This document shows positions 12,121-23,146 of a stretch of DNA of 64,000 nt, piece by piece. The first letter of the stretch is position 1; each line of letters begins with the position of its first letter. The stretch comes from Dipteronia dyeriana (taxonomy: Eukaryota; Streptophyta; Magnoliopsida; Sapindales; Sapindaceae): assembly GCA_032871835.1 (NCBI GenBank), contig CM065300.1, positions 2,795,768 through 2,859,767 of the forward strand, in the 5' to 3' direction. The notes under the pieces are model-generated. The model was not told the DNA's origin. It did not search any database and saw only the letters and a list, made by a program, of their open reading frames with translations. A program made the translations under genes and the position numbers.

Positions 12121-12240
12121 AAATTATATAAAAACATTGAATGTGAGTCACTCGTTTATAAAAGAGCTTTGACAAGTGTATACATACCAAGTCAAAGTAT
12201 GTAAAATGAGTGACCCATGTTTAATGTACTTATATAATTT
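12121..12240. repeat. 120 bp inverted repeat at the left edge of the viral insertion
   Basis: Arms at 12121-12153 and 12208-12240 are inverted copies matching at 27 of 33 positions, around a 54-base loop that itself contains a short inverted pair (TTTGAC / GTCAAA). The outermost bases are AAATTATATAA on both sides. The readable viral frame starts immediately after the right arm, so the structure marks, or was inserted at, the left junction. It could be a small MITE. No target duplication is obvious. Confidence 0.7.
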
Positions 12241-15210
12241 CATCAATAAGAGATACTGATAGTGACCATTCCAGATCCCTAAGTGATTTCCAATCAGCTA
12301 GAAATTCCCTTTCCAGCTCATCTAGGAGGAACATTGCTAGACAGATACCTAGCTTGACTTCTAGAAGAATTGATAAACAACCCATGTTTTCCACACCAAA
12401 CTATGATCCAGAAGATGATTCTGAGCCCATCAACTTGAGACCCAGAAGAAGACCTACACATATGCCACATGTTTTAAAAACCCCGGACCATACAACCCAA
12501 CCAACTCAAACACATGTGACACATGTCCAGAAAACCCCAGAACAAGTGACCCAACCAATTCATACTTATGACCAAGGACAAACCTCACCTACACCATCTC
12601 AAGTCCTAACTGAAATACTAGAACCAGAACCCCGCAGACGGACCATTAATGTTATCAACAAAGAAAAATTTGATTTCCTCATAACTGACTACCATTCCTC
12701 CTATAACCAGGAATTAAGAGAAAAATATGAAAATAATTACTCTATAAATAAAAGAAAACAGTTCCATGATAGATGGATCAAGTGTCTAGACGAATTTGAT
12801 TTAAATATTTCATTTTTTGACTGGTATGTAGAAAGAAAAAACTATGAACAAACCTGTTCCGTTATTAATAGACAAAATCTCAGATCTTACAAAACTAGGA
12901 AAGGAATCGAAAAACAAACACACCCCCCTCCTAGAGATTTCGAAATAGCATGCCTAATGAAGATGATCCAACAGAAACCAACATAACAAAATGTACTCCT
13001 TTTTTTTTGTTTGATGAACCAATGTCCCAAAGCACTACCTCATCCTCCCACCAAATGGGATTGGTAATGAAACAAGGAAACTATACCAACTTCTTCCTCA
13101 ATTCTATAGGTGAACAATTAGAAAAAATTGACTTAAACTTAACACAGACTAATACCTCACCAATTAGGGAAGAGGTACCCCCTCAAGTCTATGTTCCTTA
13201 CAATATGCCTTCCCCATCTAATAAAAGCAAAGGTAAAGGTAAAGACATAATCATAAAATCTGAACCAATTCTATTTCCTGACCATACTAGTATTGAATTT
13301 TTTTTTGACAACTTAATCGATGAAGCATAACTTTTAAGAACATTAGAAGAAAGGTTAGGTAGGATCCACATCCTAATGTCCAAACTATCGATAAAAAGAC
13401 CCCTTCGGATTCTTCGGATGAAGAGGAAGAAACTATCGCCTTCCAACAATTTGTACAAAAAATCACAACAAATAAAAAAACTGACAGTTACAATAAGACC
13501 AAGTATTTCCAAAACACTAAACCATATTATCCTAGACCTACTCCTCCAGACCTACAAAAGGAGGAGACGGTTCCCTATAGAGCCTATACTGGAAACGCTT
13601 GTTATCAATTTAATATTGACGGATTATCAGAATACCAAATAATCACAGTTTTAAGACAAATGCACACTATAGGATACATTTACATTAAAAAGCAAAATAT
13701 GTCACATTCTGATGCTGTCACCTCTTTAACCACTGGGTTTGAGGGGCAACTATTTGGATGGTAGGGCAAATATTTGGATGGTGGACACACACCCTGAGCC
13801 AATTAGCCAAGACATCTATTACTGGTCACACTAAGACAGTTACCATAAACTATCCCACACCAAATCGTGACCCATCCACTTTTGAATCTACATCGACACA
13901 AACACAGACCACCACCACTACTTCTGAACCAGATGGTATTGATGTCTTATGCTATATCATACTAATGCATTTTGTAGGAAACCCTAATATCAATCAGGGA
14001 AAAGAGTTTTCTAAAATACAAATTTTAAAATGTAAAAAAAATAAATGATTTTAAATGGTACAAAGATATCTTTTTAACTAGAGTTTTCCAAATGTCTGAC
14101 AATGCTAATGCCTATTGGAAAGAGAAATTTATATCAGGATTACCAAAACTATTTTCTACAAAAGTAAGAGACGAAATGGTTAGACAAATGGGATGGTCTG
14201 ATTGGTCCCAATTAGACTTAGATACATGGACTTATGGAGAAATTATAGCTTCTATAAACGTTGTGGCTATGCAACTCTGCAATGACCTCAGACTTAAAAG
14301 CCAGCTTAAAAAACAGAAATTAACCACTAGAAAAGAACTTGGTTCTTGGTGTGAACAGTTTGGCTTTGACCGATTACCTTCTCACAAAAAGAAGAAGCAT
14401 AAGCATAAGATGATTAGAAACCACCTCTCTAAAAAATATCCTTACCGTATTAATAAAGATTATAAAGCCAACAAAAAGGGAGATACCATATGGTCTCCTA
14501 ACAAAAAGTCTAGAGAAACCGCTAACAGAAATTTTTTCCATAAAAAGCATAATAAGTGTTTTAAGTGTGGCAAAGGCGGCCACTATGCCACCAAATGTCC
14601 TGAACAAAAGAAAAAAATAATTAGCTTAGATTTAGATGACCAAACTAAAGAAAAAATCACCCAAGCCTTATATATAGACTCTGAAACACCCAGCTCTTGC
14701 AGCTCAGCCTCCTCTGACAATGAAGTTTTAATTATAGATGGATCTTCCTCAGACTCAGAAACATCATCCTCATCTTATGACACTGAACCAGATAAACAAC
14801 CTTGTTTCTGCAAGGAAATCAATGTCCTTGATAAATATGACTACTCCATTATGATAAGTATGATAGACAGCATAGAAAATCCCATACAAAAAGCACAATA
14901 CATTAAACAATTACAAAAAAGAATTACAGAACAACCTTCCACAAGTAAAGATAACAAACCCTTAAATGAAACTAAACCCTTCAAAAATGCCCCTTTTAAG
15001 GCACCTGATTTTGAACAAAATGTGTTAGGAAGATTTAACAACAAATCAAGAAGAGTTACTATTCCTGACCTACAAAAAGAAATCATGAATATCAAAGAAG
15101 AAATAAAAAGCCTAAAAATACAAATACAAGAATTACAAGTAACAGACGCTATTAACAAACAATTTACAAGAATAGCTCCTAAGAAACAAGAAACAAGAAA
15201 CAGAATTTAA
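12241..15210 (+). pseudogene. viral ORF1, capsid part with zinc knuckle (broken)
   Basis: The readable frame starts just after the inverted repeat, with an in-frame stop at about 12222, so everything N-terminal of it, including the expected movement protein, is absent. The frame ends in a stop at 12984. Homologous-looking coding continues in other frames: 12950-13330, then about 13380-13760, then 13758-14048, then 14092-15210. At least four frame disruptions therefore separate the parts. The last and best part (372 codons) contains the capsid core (SGLPKLF near its start), a very basic stretch, and a CCHC knuckle (CFKCGKGGHYATKC, about residues 158-171 of that piece), followed by acidic/Ser-rich and coiled-coil-like segments. 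At about 13744-13782 a 19-base block is repeated in tandem. Confidence 0.8.
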
Positions 15211-17260
15211 TAGCTCAGACGAGGAACCTGACAAAGAAATTGAAGAACCACAAGACCTTTTAAGTATAAACCTTATCAATTCTATACAAGAAGTAAGGAT
15301 ACATAAATGATATGTTGAAATTGACGTAAGAATAACCTCTAATTATAACATCCGTGCTACTGCACTTATTGACACAGGAGCAGACTTGAATTGTATTATA
15401 GAATCATTAGTCCCCACAAAATACCTTGAAGCAACCACAGAATCACTATATGGTGCCAATAAAATAAGACTAGACATTAATTACAAACTCACCAATGCTA
15501 AAGTCCGCAAAAATGGAGTTTGTTACAACAATGACTTTATTGTAGTTAAAACCCTTTCATAAAATGTCATTTTAGGTTTGCCCTTTCTATACTTAATATC
15601 ACCTTTTAAAGTCATAACTGAGGGATTAGTAACTGAGTATCTGGGAAAAGATATATTATTCCCTTTCTTTTTCCCTGTGCTAGTTAAAGATCTTAATACT
15701 ATAAGAAAAGAAAACAACAGTAAAGAGCCACTAGAAAGTTATATTGCCAATTTAACCAGAAAACAGAATCAATTGAATTTTGTAAAAGATGATCTAAATT
15801 TCCAGAGACAAACCAAGAAAATAAAAGAACCAATAATCCAAGAGAAAATTGCAACTTTTAAGAGGAAATTAGAAAAAGAAGTATGTTCATCTATCCCTAA
15901 TGCTTTTTGGGACAAGAAAAAATATATTGTGACCTTACCTTATACTAAAGATTTTAATGAAAATGGAATCCCCACTAAGGCTAGACCAATACAAATGTCC
16001 TCTGAATTAATGGAATATTGCAAGAAATAAATACAAGACTTAATTGACAAAAAATTAATTAGGAAATCTAAATCTCCATGGAGTTGTCCTGCTTTCTACG
16101 TCCAGAAAAATGCTGAGATAGAAAGGGGAGTTCCTAGACTAGTTATTAACTATAAATCTTTAAATGATGCTTTGTTATGGATCAGGTACCCGATCCCAAA
16201 CAAATCCAACTTATTAAAAAGACTTTATAATTCAATCATTTTTTTAAAATTCGACATGAAATCAGGTTTCTGGCAAATCCAAATTGCTGAATCTGATAGA
16301 TACAAGACGGCTTTCACAGTCCCTTTTAGACAATATGAATGAAATGTTATGCCTTTTGGCTTGAAAAATGCCCCTGGTGAGTTTCAATGCATTATGAATA
16401 ATATTTTTAACCCTTTCTCTGAATTTTCCATTGTTTACATTGATGATGTGTTAATATTTTCTAATAACATTGATCAACATTGGAAACACTTATAAATATT
16501 TTACAAGACTGTTAAACATCATGGTTTAGTCATATCAGCACCCAAAATCAATCTTTTCCAAACCAATATCAAATTTTTAGGGCATAATATAAAGAGAGGA
16601 ACTATCATTCCTATGCATAGAAGCCTAGAATTTGCAGACAAATTTCTAGACGAAATAAGAGACAAAAAACAACTCCAAAGATTCTTGGGATGTTTGAACT
16701 ACATTTCAAATTTTTATAAAGAGTTTAGTATCATTTGTAAACCACTCTTTCAGAGACTTAAAACCAATCCCCCTCCATGGACCAATGAGCGTACTAAAGC
16801 TGTTTTACATGTAAAAACCTATGTCAAAAACCTCTCTTGCCTGACTATTTGTCATCCTGATGCTTCTAAGACTGTAGAAACCAATGCATCAGACCTTGGT
16901 TATGGAGGAATTTTAAAACAAAAAATTAATGACCAAGAAAGATTAGTCAGATATGTTTCTGGATCTTGGAATGAGACTCGGAAAAAATATTCAACAGTAA
17001 AAAAAGAAATCCTATCTATTGTTTTGACTATTCAAAAACTGCAAGATAATTTGATAAACCAAAAGTTTTTATTAAGAGTTGACTGCCAGTCAGCTAAATT
17101 CATTCTAAAAAAGGACGTGAAAAATCTTGCCTCAAAACAAATCTTTGCTCGATGGCAAGCACTTTTATCAGCTTTTGACTTTGATATTGAATATATAAAA
17201 GGATCAGAAAATAGTCTCCCTGACTTTCTGACCAGAGAATTTTTACAGGGAGAGAAATGA
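15211..17260 (+). pseudogene. viral ORF1, protease-reverse transcriptase-RNase H part (broken)
   Basis: One frame runs to the stop at 17258-17260 with no frameshift but five in-frame stops, at 15308, 15560, 16028, 16340 and 16493. Recognisable motifs are an aspartic protease active site (DTGAD, about 15370), the RT palm motif YIDDVL (about 16437), PFGLKNAP just before it, and RNase H in the final 215 codons after 16613. Several stops sit where tryptophan or glutamine would be expected, for example between the QYE and NVMPFG residues. That fits C-to-T type decay. It replaces any claim of activity: the polymerase cannot be made as a single chain. Confidence 0.85.
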
Positions 17261-18673
17261 CAAGCACCAACCGAGGTAGCGGTGGTGGCCGAGGCAGGGG
17301 CTTCACCAGATCTAACTTATCTGATGACTTTTTGACTTATCAGTCCTCTCCTAGAGGAAGTCACAAAGACAAATATGCGATATCATTACTATCACAACCC
17401 AGATCTCCTCACCAATTACCCATACAATTTCCACATTTGCCTCCTGCTGGGCCTTCTTCTAGCCGTAGCCCCAGCCAGAGCCCAGTCCATACAAACAACC
17501 CTTTTTCACCATTGGCTATAGACAGTATACCTTTTTGAAAATGTACTATCATCAAATGTTAGCCCACACTCCAATAAACAAGACAAAATACAGGCCCAGA
17601 GAGAAAAAACTCAAATACAGACCCAAACAACACAGGCTTCGGCCTTTCCAAAAATCAATCACCCCACATATGCATATATCAATAAACATTTCTTTGATAG
17701 GTTTTTTGTTATGGAAGACCCATTACTGCATGACCATTATTTCAAGGAACCCAAAAAGATGGCGGATGATTTCATCAACCCTCTTTTCTGGAGAATTCCT
17801 GAAGATCTGACCAAAAGACATATATTCTATGAATTCATCTTTGTTGACACCGACTCTATATTTATCTCTGATGTTTTCGACAAAGTTGAAAAAGAAAAAT
17901 TGATTTTTAGAAATATCAAGATTTGCAAAATCATCACCCTAGAACAATGGGGTGGAAACCCTAATGCCACCAAAAATTTCAGTCGTGTGCTTCATGTCTC
18001 TGATTTCTCATATTGGGATTACAGAGATGCATGGACTAAATTCTTTTATGGCCAGAACCCTGGAAACTCTCTTTCATGGTTCCTCTATTTTGACAAAAAT
18101 TTCCTTATTGATCTACCATATTGGTTTCTCGAATGGTGGGACAAATATGGCCCTATCATTGTGCTCCTTCCACCCTCAGTTAAAGAAAGTTTTTCCTTAT
18201 GGACCTCAAATGTTGACAGACCAGATACCTGGGAATTTTACCCAGATTTATTTCTATTTTTTGTCCAGTTTAATTTAACCTGGATCCTTATGTTGGAATA
18301 TTCCATCCAGGAGAAATTAATTGGAAATGTCAATGTTCCATATTTCGGACGACAAATAAAAATAAAATGGTGGAGTGGCATGAATCTTGCCAATTTAGGA
18401 ACGGACAAGGTTTCTAAATGGTTAGCTGACAATCTCACTTTCTGCATCACCAAAGCAAATGACCAGTCCAGCTTCTTGATGGCTAAATCACAAAACCAGG
18501 CCAGAATATCTGCTGCATCATCTCTTGATGAACTTATGAAAATTGCTGAAGAAATGAAGAATACCATGGCTAGTATATCCCAAGCTGGATCTGACAATAG
18601 CCAAAACATTGGTGGGTCAGAAGGTGACCTATTTGATAGCAACGATCCATCAACCTATTTTGGACATGACTAA
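17257..18673 (+). pseudogene. viral ORF2 (unknown function), frameshifted
   Basis: It starts in the ATGA overlap at 17257 (Gly/Arg-rich start, MTSTNRGSGGGRGRG) and runs 93 codons to a stop at 17536-17538, immediately after a run of five T. The coding signal continues in another frame and resolves into the 17711-18673 frame, 320 codons rich in Trp, Phe and Asp with a Ser/Asn-rich C-terminus. The simplest reading is one original frame broken by an indel near the T-run. Florendoviruses are known to carry a conserved second ORF without assigned function; placing this in that family is by layout and remains an inference. Confidence 0.7.
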
Positions 18674-19366
18674 AAGATAATCAATGGCCGACAAAGCAAT
18701 AAAGTAAAAGGAGCCAGATACGATAGACAACAGTGACAAATCTCCAGTTATGGCAGACAAAAGGAACCTTATCCTCTTCTTTTGACAAAGCAGAAGCCAG
18801 CGACCTTCCATTATTACTTGACTCAACCAGAGTTTACCGAGACATTACCCTAGTTTCTTTATTAGTTAATGTTGATCAGAACTCTATATATATGTAGTTT
18901 GGTTTCTTTTTGAAATCAAGTTCAGTTTTAATATCTTATTTCTCTGATTGCTCTGCATAGCATCAATATCTCTCCTCTCCTTTCTATTGTAAATTTCTGA
19001 ACAATAAAATAAAGAGTGAGACTTATTTCTGTATATCAATTTTGTTGTCAGACCTTTGTTCTGTAAGCACTATAAGACACTATTTCTCTCTATCTTTTTA
19101 TGATCTATCATTTATCATTTTCTGGTCTGAGTATATAGGCTGGAAACCCAAACATATCCGTACGCGGTTGTATTATACCGAATAGGATAGACAAGGGTGT
19201 AACAACGCCACATACTCGTTAGGACCATTGTTATCTGTTTTATAATACTGTATTGAGGTATATTTGAACAATTGCTTGATCTATTATTTCTCTGTTATTC
19301 TTTATGCTTATTATTGTGCTGTATTTTGTGTTGTGGTTTCTATTATATATCTTTGTGTTCCGTTTT

Positions 19367-19368
<2 letters not shown>
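18674..19368 (+). promoter_or_regulatory. viral intergenic region with TATA box and poly(A) signal
   Basis: A TATA-like CTCTATATATATG lies at about 18880-18892. About 120 bases downstream lie AATAAA-type signals (near 19003-19012). This is the normal caulimovirid order, in which the pregenomic RNA starts near the TATA box and is polyadenylated after passing the signal a second time. The rest, to the (TA)n tract, may be leader sequence. I could not find a convincing tRNA-Met primer-binding site in it. Confidence 0.55.

Positions 19369-19427
<59 letters not shown>
19369..19427. repeat. (TA)n microsatellite, 59 bp
   Basis: It is an uninterrupted TA dinucleotide run. It separates the viral sequence from the beginning of unit C. 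Units A and B have only a short TA-containing stretch or none at the corresponding place. Endogenous caulimovirids of rice and other plants have been reported at AT-dinucleotide repeats, so this may be the integration site. Confidence 0.95.
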
Positions 19428-19429
<2 letters not shown>

Positions 19430-20290
19430 ATGAGAAAGTGAGAACCGATTCTCATGGACATGGCCTCATGGGAGAAGAGAAAATAAACACGATGAATGAG
19501 GTCAAGTTCACATGAAAAATGGTGGCCATCCTGTCCTTGTTGGTTCACATGCATTTGAAATTAAATCCACATACATGATCATATCATTCCATCCAATAAT
19601 TTTCATACTTATTTTCTGTAAATTTATAATTTTGACAATTGGGATGGAAAATGACTAGGAATGTCTTACAATCTCATTCATCAATCAGGTGTGATCGGGA
19701 ACCACCTTATCTTTTGTCATCGTCCAGTAAAGGTTGCCAAAATTACCTTCCAGGTATATATGGTCATATCATATGGATGACTATTAAAAATGAGATAGTA
19801 AAGTATTATCCGGAATCTTTTCAAAAAAAACCTTTACCCATTTTTCAGACAATAAAAATCATGCTTTTATCATTTTAGAAAATAACAGTTCAGTAGGAAA
19901 CTCGTGCGTTTTTAATTTGTATGCGTCTTTGATTTCAATTCCTTATTGATATAATTTTTTTTCTAATATTTTTAAACCATGTGATTGGTTGTTGATAAAG
20001 TAGTTGTGAAAACCAATCATGTTTTATATGTCAAAAAATTATGTGACATTAGAAAAACAAATTCATTTATTTTTGTGTTTAATTAGAGTAAAATCATCGT
20101 CAATTTGAAAATATCAACATGAAGGAAACAAATTCATTTTTATTTGTTAATATTATTTATGAATTATGATTAAGATTTTTAGATAGGATTCATTTATTAT
20201 TTTTTATGGGAAATTTCAATTCTATTTGCAAAATACCATGATCTCATACGGAAGTTAATTGCAAACTGAATAAAATGTAAGTGATCAAAC

Positions 20291-21351
20291 TGTTGGAGAT
20301 TTTGGATCAATGATCTTGGAATCGTTGTGCCTAATATATGCTCATAACTCAAAACAATTAATAACATCAATAACAGAAAAATAGATGAGAGAAAATAAAC
20401 CAATAGCAATACAAGATATACGTGGAAAACCTAAATTGGGTAAAAAACCACGGGCCATCAGGACGACAGAGAAAATTCCAATATATGATAAATTGTTACA
20501 ACCATATATTTCAGGATTCTCTCTCACACCCAAACCCTAAACCACGCTCACAAGATCCTCACCTAGAACCCCATAATATCCCTAGGTCTACTCTGAATAT
20601 CACTCACAGACCTCTAACTTGATCCACTTATATTCTCTTAGATCCCTCCACGGATATTCCCACGGGTCTCTCACCCCGGTCTCTCTACTACTCTCTGATG
20701 TTACATGATGTTCTTTTTCTCCACACACAAAATATCCTAGATACAATGTTCTATTTATACTAATTACAGGGAGCTTAACATAAAAGGAAATCATACTCCT
20801 AAACGTACAAGAATTACTTGTTCCACATAAATACTATTTCATATTTATGACAAGTCTTTTTGTTAGGAATAAATCATTTTCCTTCAAGTACAGGATTTTC
20901 TTATTCTTCATGAAGACAAACACTTTCCTTTTCCGATTAGCACAAGAACTTCCCGAAGAAAACACTTTTCTATTTTTGCACAACATCCCTATTTGGGCAA
21001 GATACGCCGTTTCCGCGGTCTAGGTCGCCGTGTGCACCCCGCTTCCTATACCGCGAAAAGCCACTGTCAACCACCGCTCTGAATACCACGGTTCATGCCA
21101 TTGCCTACGCCGCGCTTGATCTCCTGGAAACAACCGCTCTCTGTGCCGCAGTCTGTGCGCCTGTCTGCACCGCGGTCTACGCCACGAAACCGACCAGACT
21201 TCGTTTCTTCAGTTCTTCTTTGTCTTCAAACTTCCCTCAAACACCATCTTCAACTTCCAAACGTATCCCACGTCTTTAGGAAGCTCCACATCAGTTGAGT
21301 CTTGTTTGGTTAACATTGAGTTCACTTGAGAATACGAGTCAAAACCTAACA
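20291..21351. mobile_element. solo LTR, 1,061 bp, with CAAAC target-site duplication
   Basis: The element begins TGTTGGAG and ends CCTAACA, the TG...CA ends of an LTR. CAAAC directly flanks it on both sides (20286-20290 and 21352-21356). Removing it and one CAAAC restores the sequence of units A and B ('gatcaaactgcctta'). No internal retroelement domain is present, so it is a solo LTR left by recombination or a very short LTR-like element. It shares no obvious sequence with the LTRs of the element at 49146. Orientation not determined. Confidence 0.88.
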
Positions 21352-21363
21352 CAAACTGCCTTA

Positions 21364-21622
21364 GACAATGGGTCCTTAAAGATCCCTTTAATAGTTAAGG
21401 GAGAAGGTTTTTTTTTTATCCCTTAAATATCTCCCTTAATTATATTTATTATAGTGATTTGTTTTACAATAATAAATACAAAGTAAAATCATAATATTAA
21501 TAAAAATTATTAAAAGAGTCATTTAAAGAATTATTGTTGGAACACATACTCCCTTAATAACCCTTACAACAACATCCACCAATATTTATAAGGGTCTTCA
21601 AGGGAAACCGTTGGAGATACTC
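21364..21622. mobile_element. MITE, PIF/Harbinger-like, 259 bp, TTA target duplication
   Basis: TTA flanks both sides (21361-21363 and 21623-21625). Removing the insert and one TTA restores the unit A sequence 'gccttatagctt'. The right end reads, inverted, GAGTATCTCCAACGG, a form common at ends of plant TWA-target MITEs. The left end (GACAATGGGTCC) matches it only weakly, so the terminal repeats are eroded. Internal sequence is AT-rich and non-coding. It lies only 12 bases from the solo LTR, so two insertions hit almost the same spot. Confidence 0.7.
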
Positions 21623-21674
21623 TTATAGCTTATATATAACACACAAACTCCCAAAAACTCCATAACAAATAAAC

Positions 21675-21932
21675 ATGTCTCTCAATTGGTTCAAAAGCTT
21701 GAAAAGGCAGTGGAGAAAAAAAAAACTGCAACCAAGTTCATGAAGGAATTGCTTATTGATCATCAAAATTGCAAGAATAATCCAGTGGACAAGAAGTCAT
21801 CATCTACAAAGAAGTTAATTAGAAGGGTTGATAAAGTCTACGCATAGATGAAGATTAATGATGCCAAAACGATTCCAGGTCTTCGGAGCTGGCTGTGGAG
21901 GAAGAAGTGGTGGCGGAGCCGCCATGTGTGGT

Positions 21933-21981
<49 letters not shown>
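21675..21981 (+). pseudogene. duplicated small-gene family copy 2, pseudogene
   Basis: It starts with the same MSLNWFKSLKRQW as copies 1 and 3. One extra A in the poly-A run at 21717-21725 shifts the frame, and a stop follows at codon 23 (21741-21743). Further small deletions follow. A 47 bp (AT)n tract (21935-21981) replaces the sequence that encodes the Gly-rich tail and stop in the other copies. It is clearly non-functional as a homologue of the other two. Confidence 0.85.
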
Positions 21982-21984
<3 letters not shown>

Positions 21985-22330
21985 GCCATCATCATTGACC
22001 ACTTGTGCTCTATCGGTTGGTGAACTAACTATAGCTTCAATGAGCATGTAATTAAAATACGAAATCTCAAGTGCTAATGTCCACGTACTGCAGAATTTTA
22101 GAAAATTTTCTAGGCTTTAATTAGTTTTATATGATTGGTGAATTTCAACATCTGGATGGATAAAATCATTCAAACACTTCAACACATGTATTTGAGAATT
22201 GAGAACGACTCGTGTTTGATCTGCCGCCAGATAAGTATATTATATGTCATATCTATTACCTGATAATAAATTCTATCAAGCCTTTAATTTGTCTTGTACT
22301 GTAGTTCATGGAAAAATCTTGGGTGTAGCA

Positions 22331-22423
22331 CCAATAAGCACCGTGCATCTCCCATTAGTAGCCTCTATAAGGATTTTTTTTTTGTATGCATTACGAAAAA
22401 GACTAATATTTACTCATAAAATA
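22331..22423. other. spacer between unit C and the fold-back element
   Basis: Nothing is identified. A 'tagcaccaataagcacc' block near 22325-22342 faintly recalls the ends of the element at 9538 but does not match well enough to call. Confidence 0.3.
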
Positions 22424-23146
22424 GATAATTTCATTAAAGTTTCTATTTTGTTGTGAAATGTCACATATTTAAACGTTTTTATTATATTAGCAATTTAAAT
22501 CTTTTGTTTCTTTCAAAATACATCACTTTATTCTATAAAACCAAAATATTAATAGTCAACTCTGAATATATATATATATATTATAAGAACAATTTTACCA
22601 TTATCAAAATGATTTATTGAGTTTTAAAAATAAATAATATTAAAATGGTTTATAAAAATAAAAAATAAATGTAAAAATATATATTATTTTTTAAAAGAAA
22701 AACATAATTTTTTTAAAAAAAAAGGAAAAAAAAACTAAGATTATGGAACATATAAAAAAACTAAGATTTTTTGAAATAAATTTAATTTTTTAAAAATACT
22801 TTCAATTTATTATTTATTTTAACTTTATATTTCCATAATCTACTAGTTTTTTTTTGTTTTTTTTTTTGCTTTTTTTTTAGAAAATAAGTTTTTGTTTTTA
22901 ATTTGTTTTTATAAACTAATTTTAATATTTTTATTTTAGAAACTCAATAAATAATTTTTGACAAGCGTAAAATTGTACTTATATATATATAGTTAGTTAG
23001 TTAGTTAGAGTTTATCATTAGTATTTTGGTCAAATGAACTAAAGTGATGTATTTTTTAAAAAACAAGGGGCTTAAGTTGCTAATATAACAAAGACTTTTA
23101 AATATGTGACATTTCACCAAAAAGTAGGAACTATAGTGAAATTATC
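22424..23146. mobile_element. long fold-back element, Mutator-like MITE, 723 bp
   Basis: The left half (from 22424, 'gataatttca') is repeated as an imperfect reverse complement in the right half (ending 'tgaaattatc' at 23146). Conserved blocks are GTGAAATGTCACATATTTAAA, TTATATTAGCAA and AATACATCACTTTA. The arms extend about 150 bases clearly and possibly to the AT-rich centre. Flanks read CTCATAAAATA on the left and CTCATTAAATA on the right (after three bases, CCG): a likely 11-base target duplication with one mismatch, fitting the 9-11 base duplications of Mutator-like elements. No transposase is encoded. Confidence 0.8.

Larger units (their letters stand above)
12241..19368 (+). mobile_element. 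endogenous caulimovirid (florendovirus-like pararetrovirus), defective
   Basis: Order on the plus strand: capsid-type region with a CCHC zinc knuckle, aspartic protease, reverse transcriptase and RNase H, then a separate second frame, then a non-coding region with a TATA box and a polyadenylation signal. There is no integrase and there are no LTRs, which separates it from Ty3/gypsy elements. The second frame begins in an ATGA that overlaps the stop of the polymerase frame. That two-frame organisation, as I know it, is typical of florendoviruses, a caulimovirid group known from angiosperm genomes. The copy is broken by frameshifts and in-frame stops and has lost the movement-protein region upstream. 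The right side runs into a 59 bp (TA)n tract. It is a genomic fossil, not a functional virus. Confidence 0.85.
19428..22330. repeat. segmental duplication, partial unit C
   Basis: It starts with the 'gagaaccgattctcatg' block, which matches unit A near 7180, and follows units A and B through the small-gene region to the 'ttcaacatctggatgga' block at 22140 and the 'catggaaaaatct' block near 22310. Two insertions interrupt it (20291-21351 and 21364-21622). Only this central part is present; nothing equivalent to the ends of units A and B was found here. Confidence 0.8.

Noticed and set aside
13376..13642. 88-codon basic frame in the viral capsid region
   Set aside because: The neighbouring frame over the same bases has the acidic and capsid-like character; this one is a shadow.
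17535..17810. 91-codon frame in viral ORF2
   Set aside because: The other frames over this stretch link better to the parts before and after; this is a shadow next to the frameshift.
12241..19368. A potentially active virus
   Set aside because: Missing 5' region, at least four frame disruptions in the capsid part, five stops in the polymerase frame and a break in the second frame.
19240..19554. Frames with long Tyr-Ile repeats
   Set aside because: Produced entirely by the (TA)n tract; the same applies to the frames at 21838-22051.
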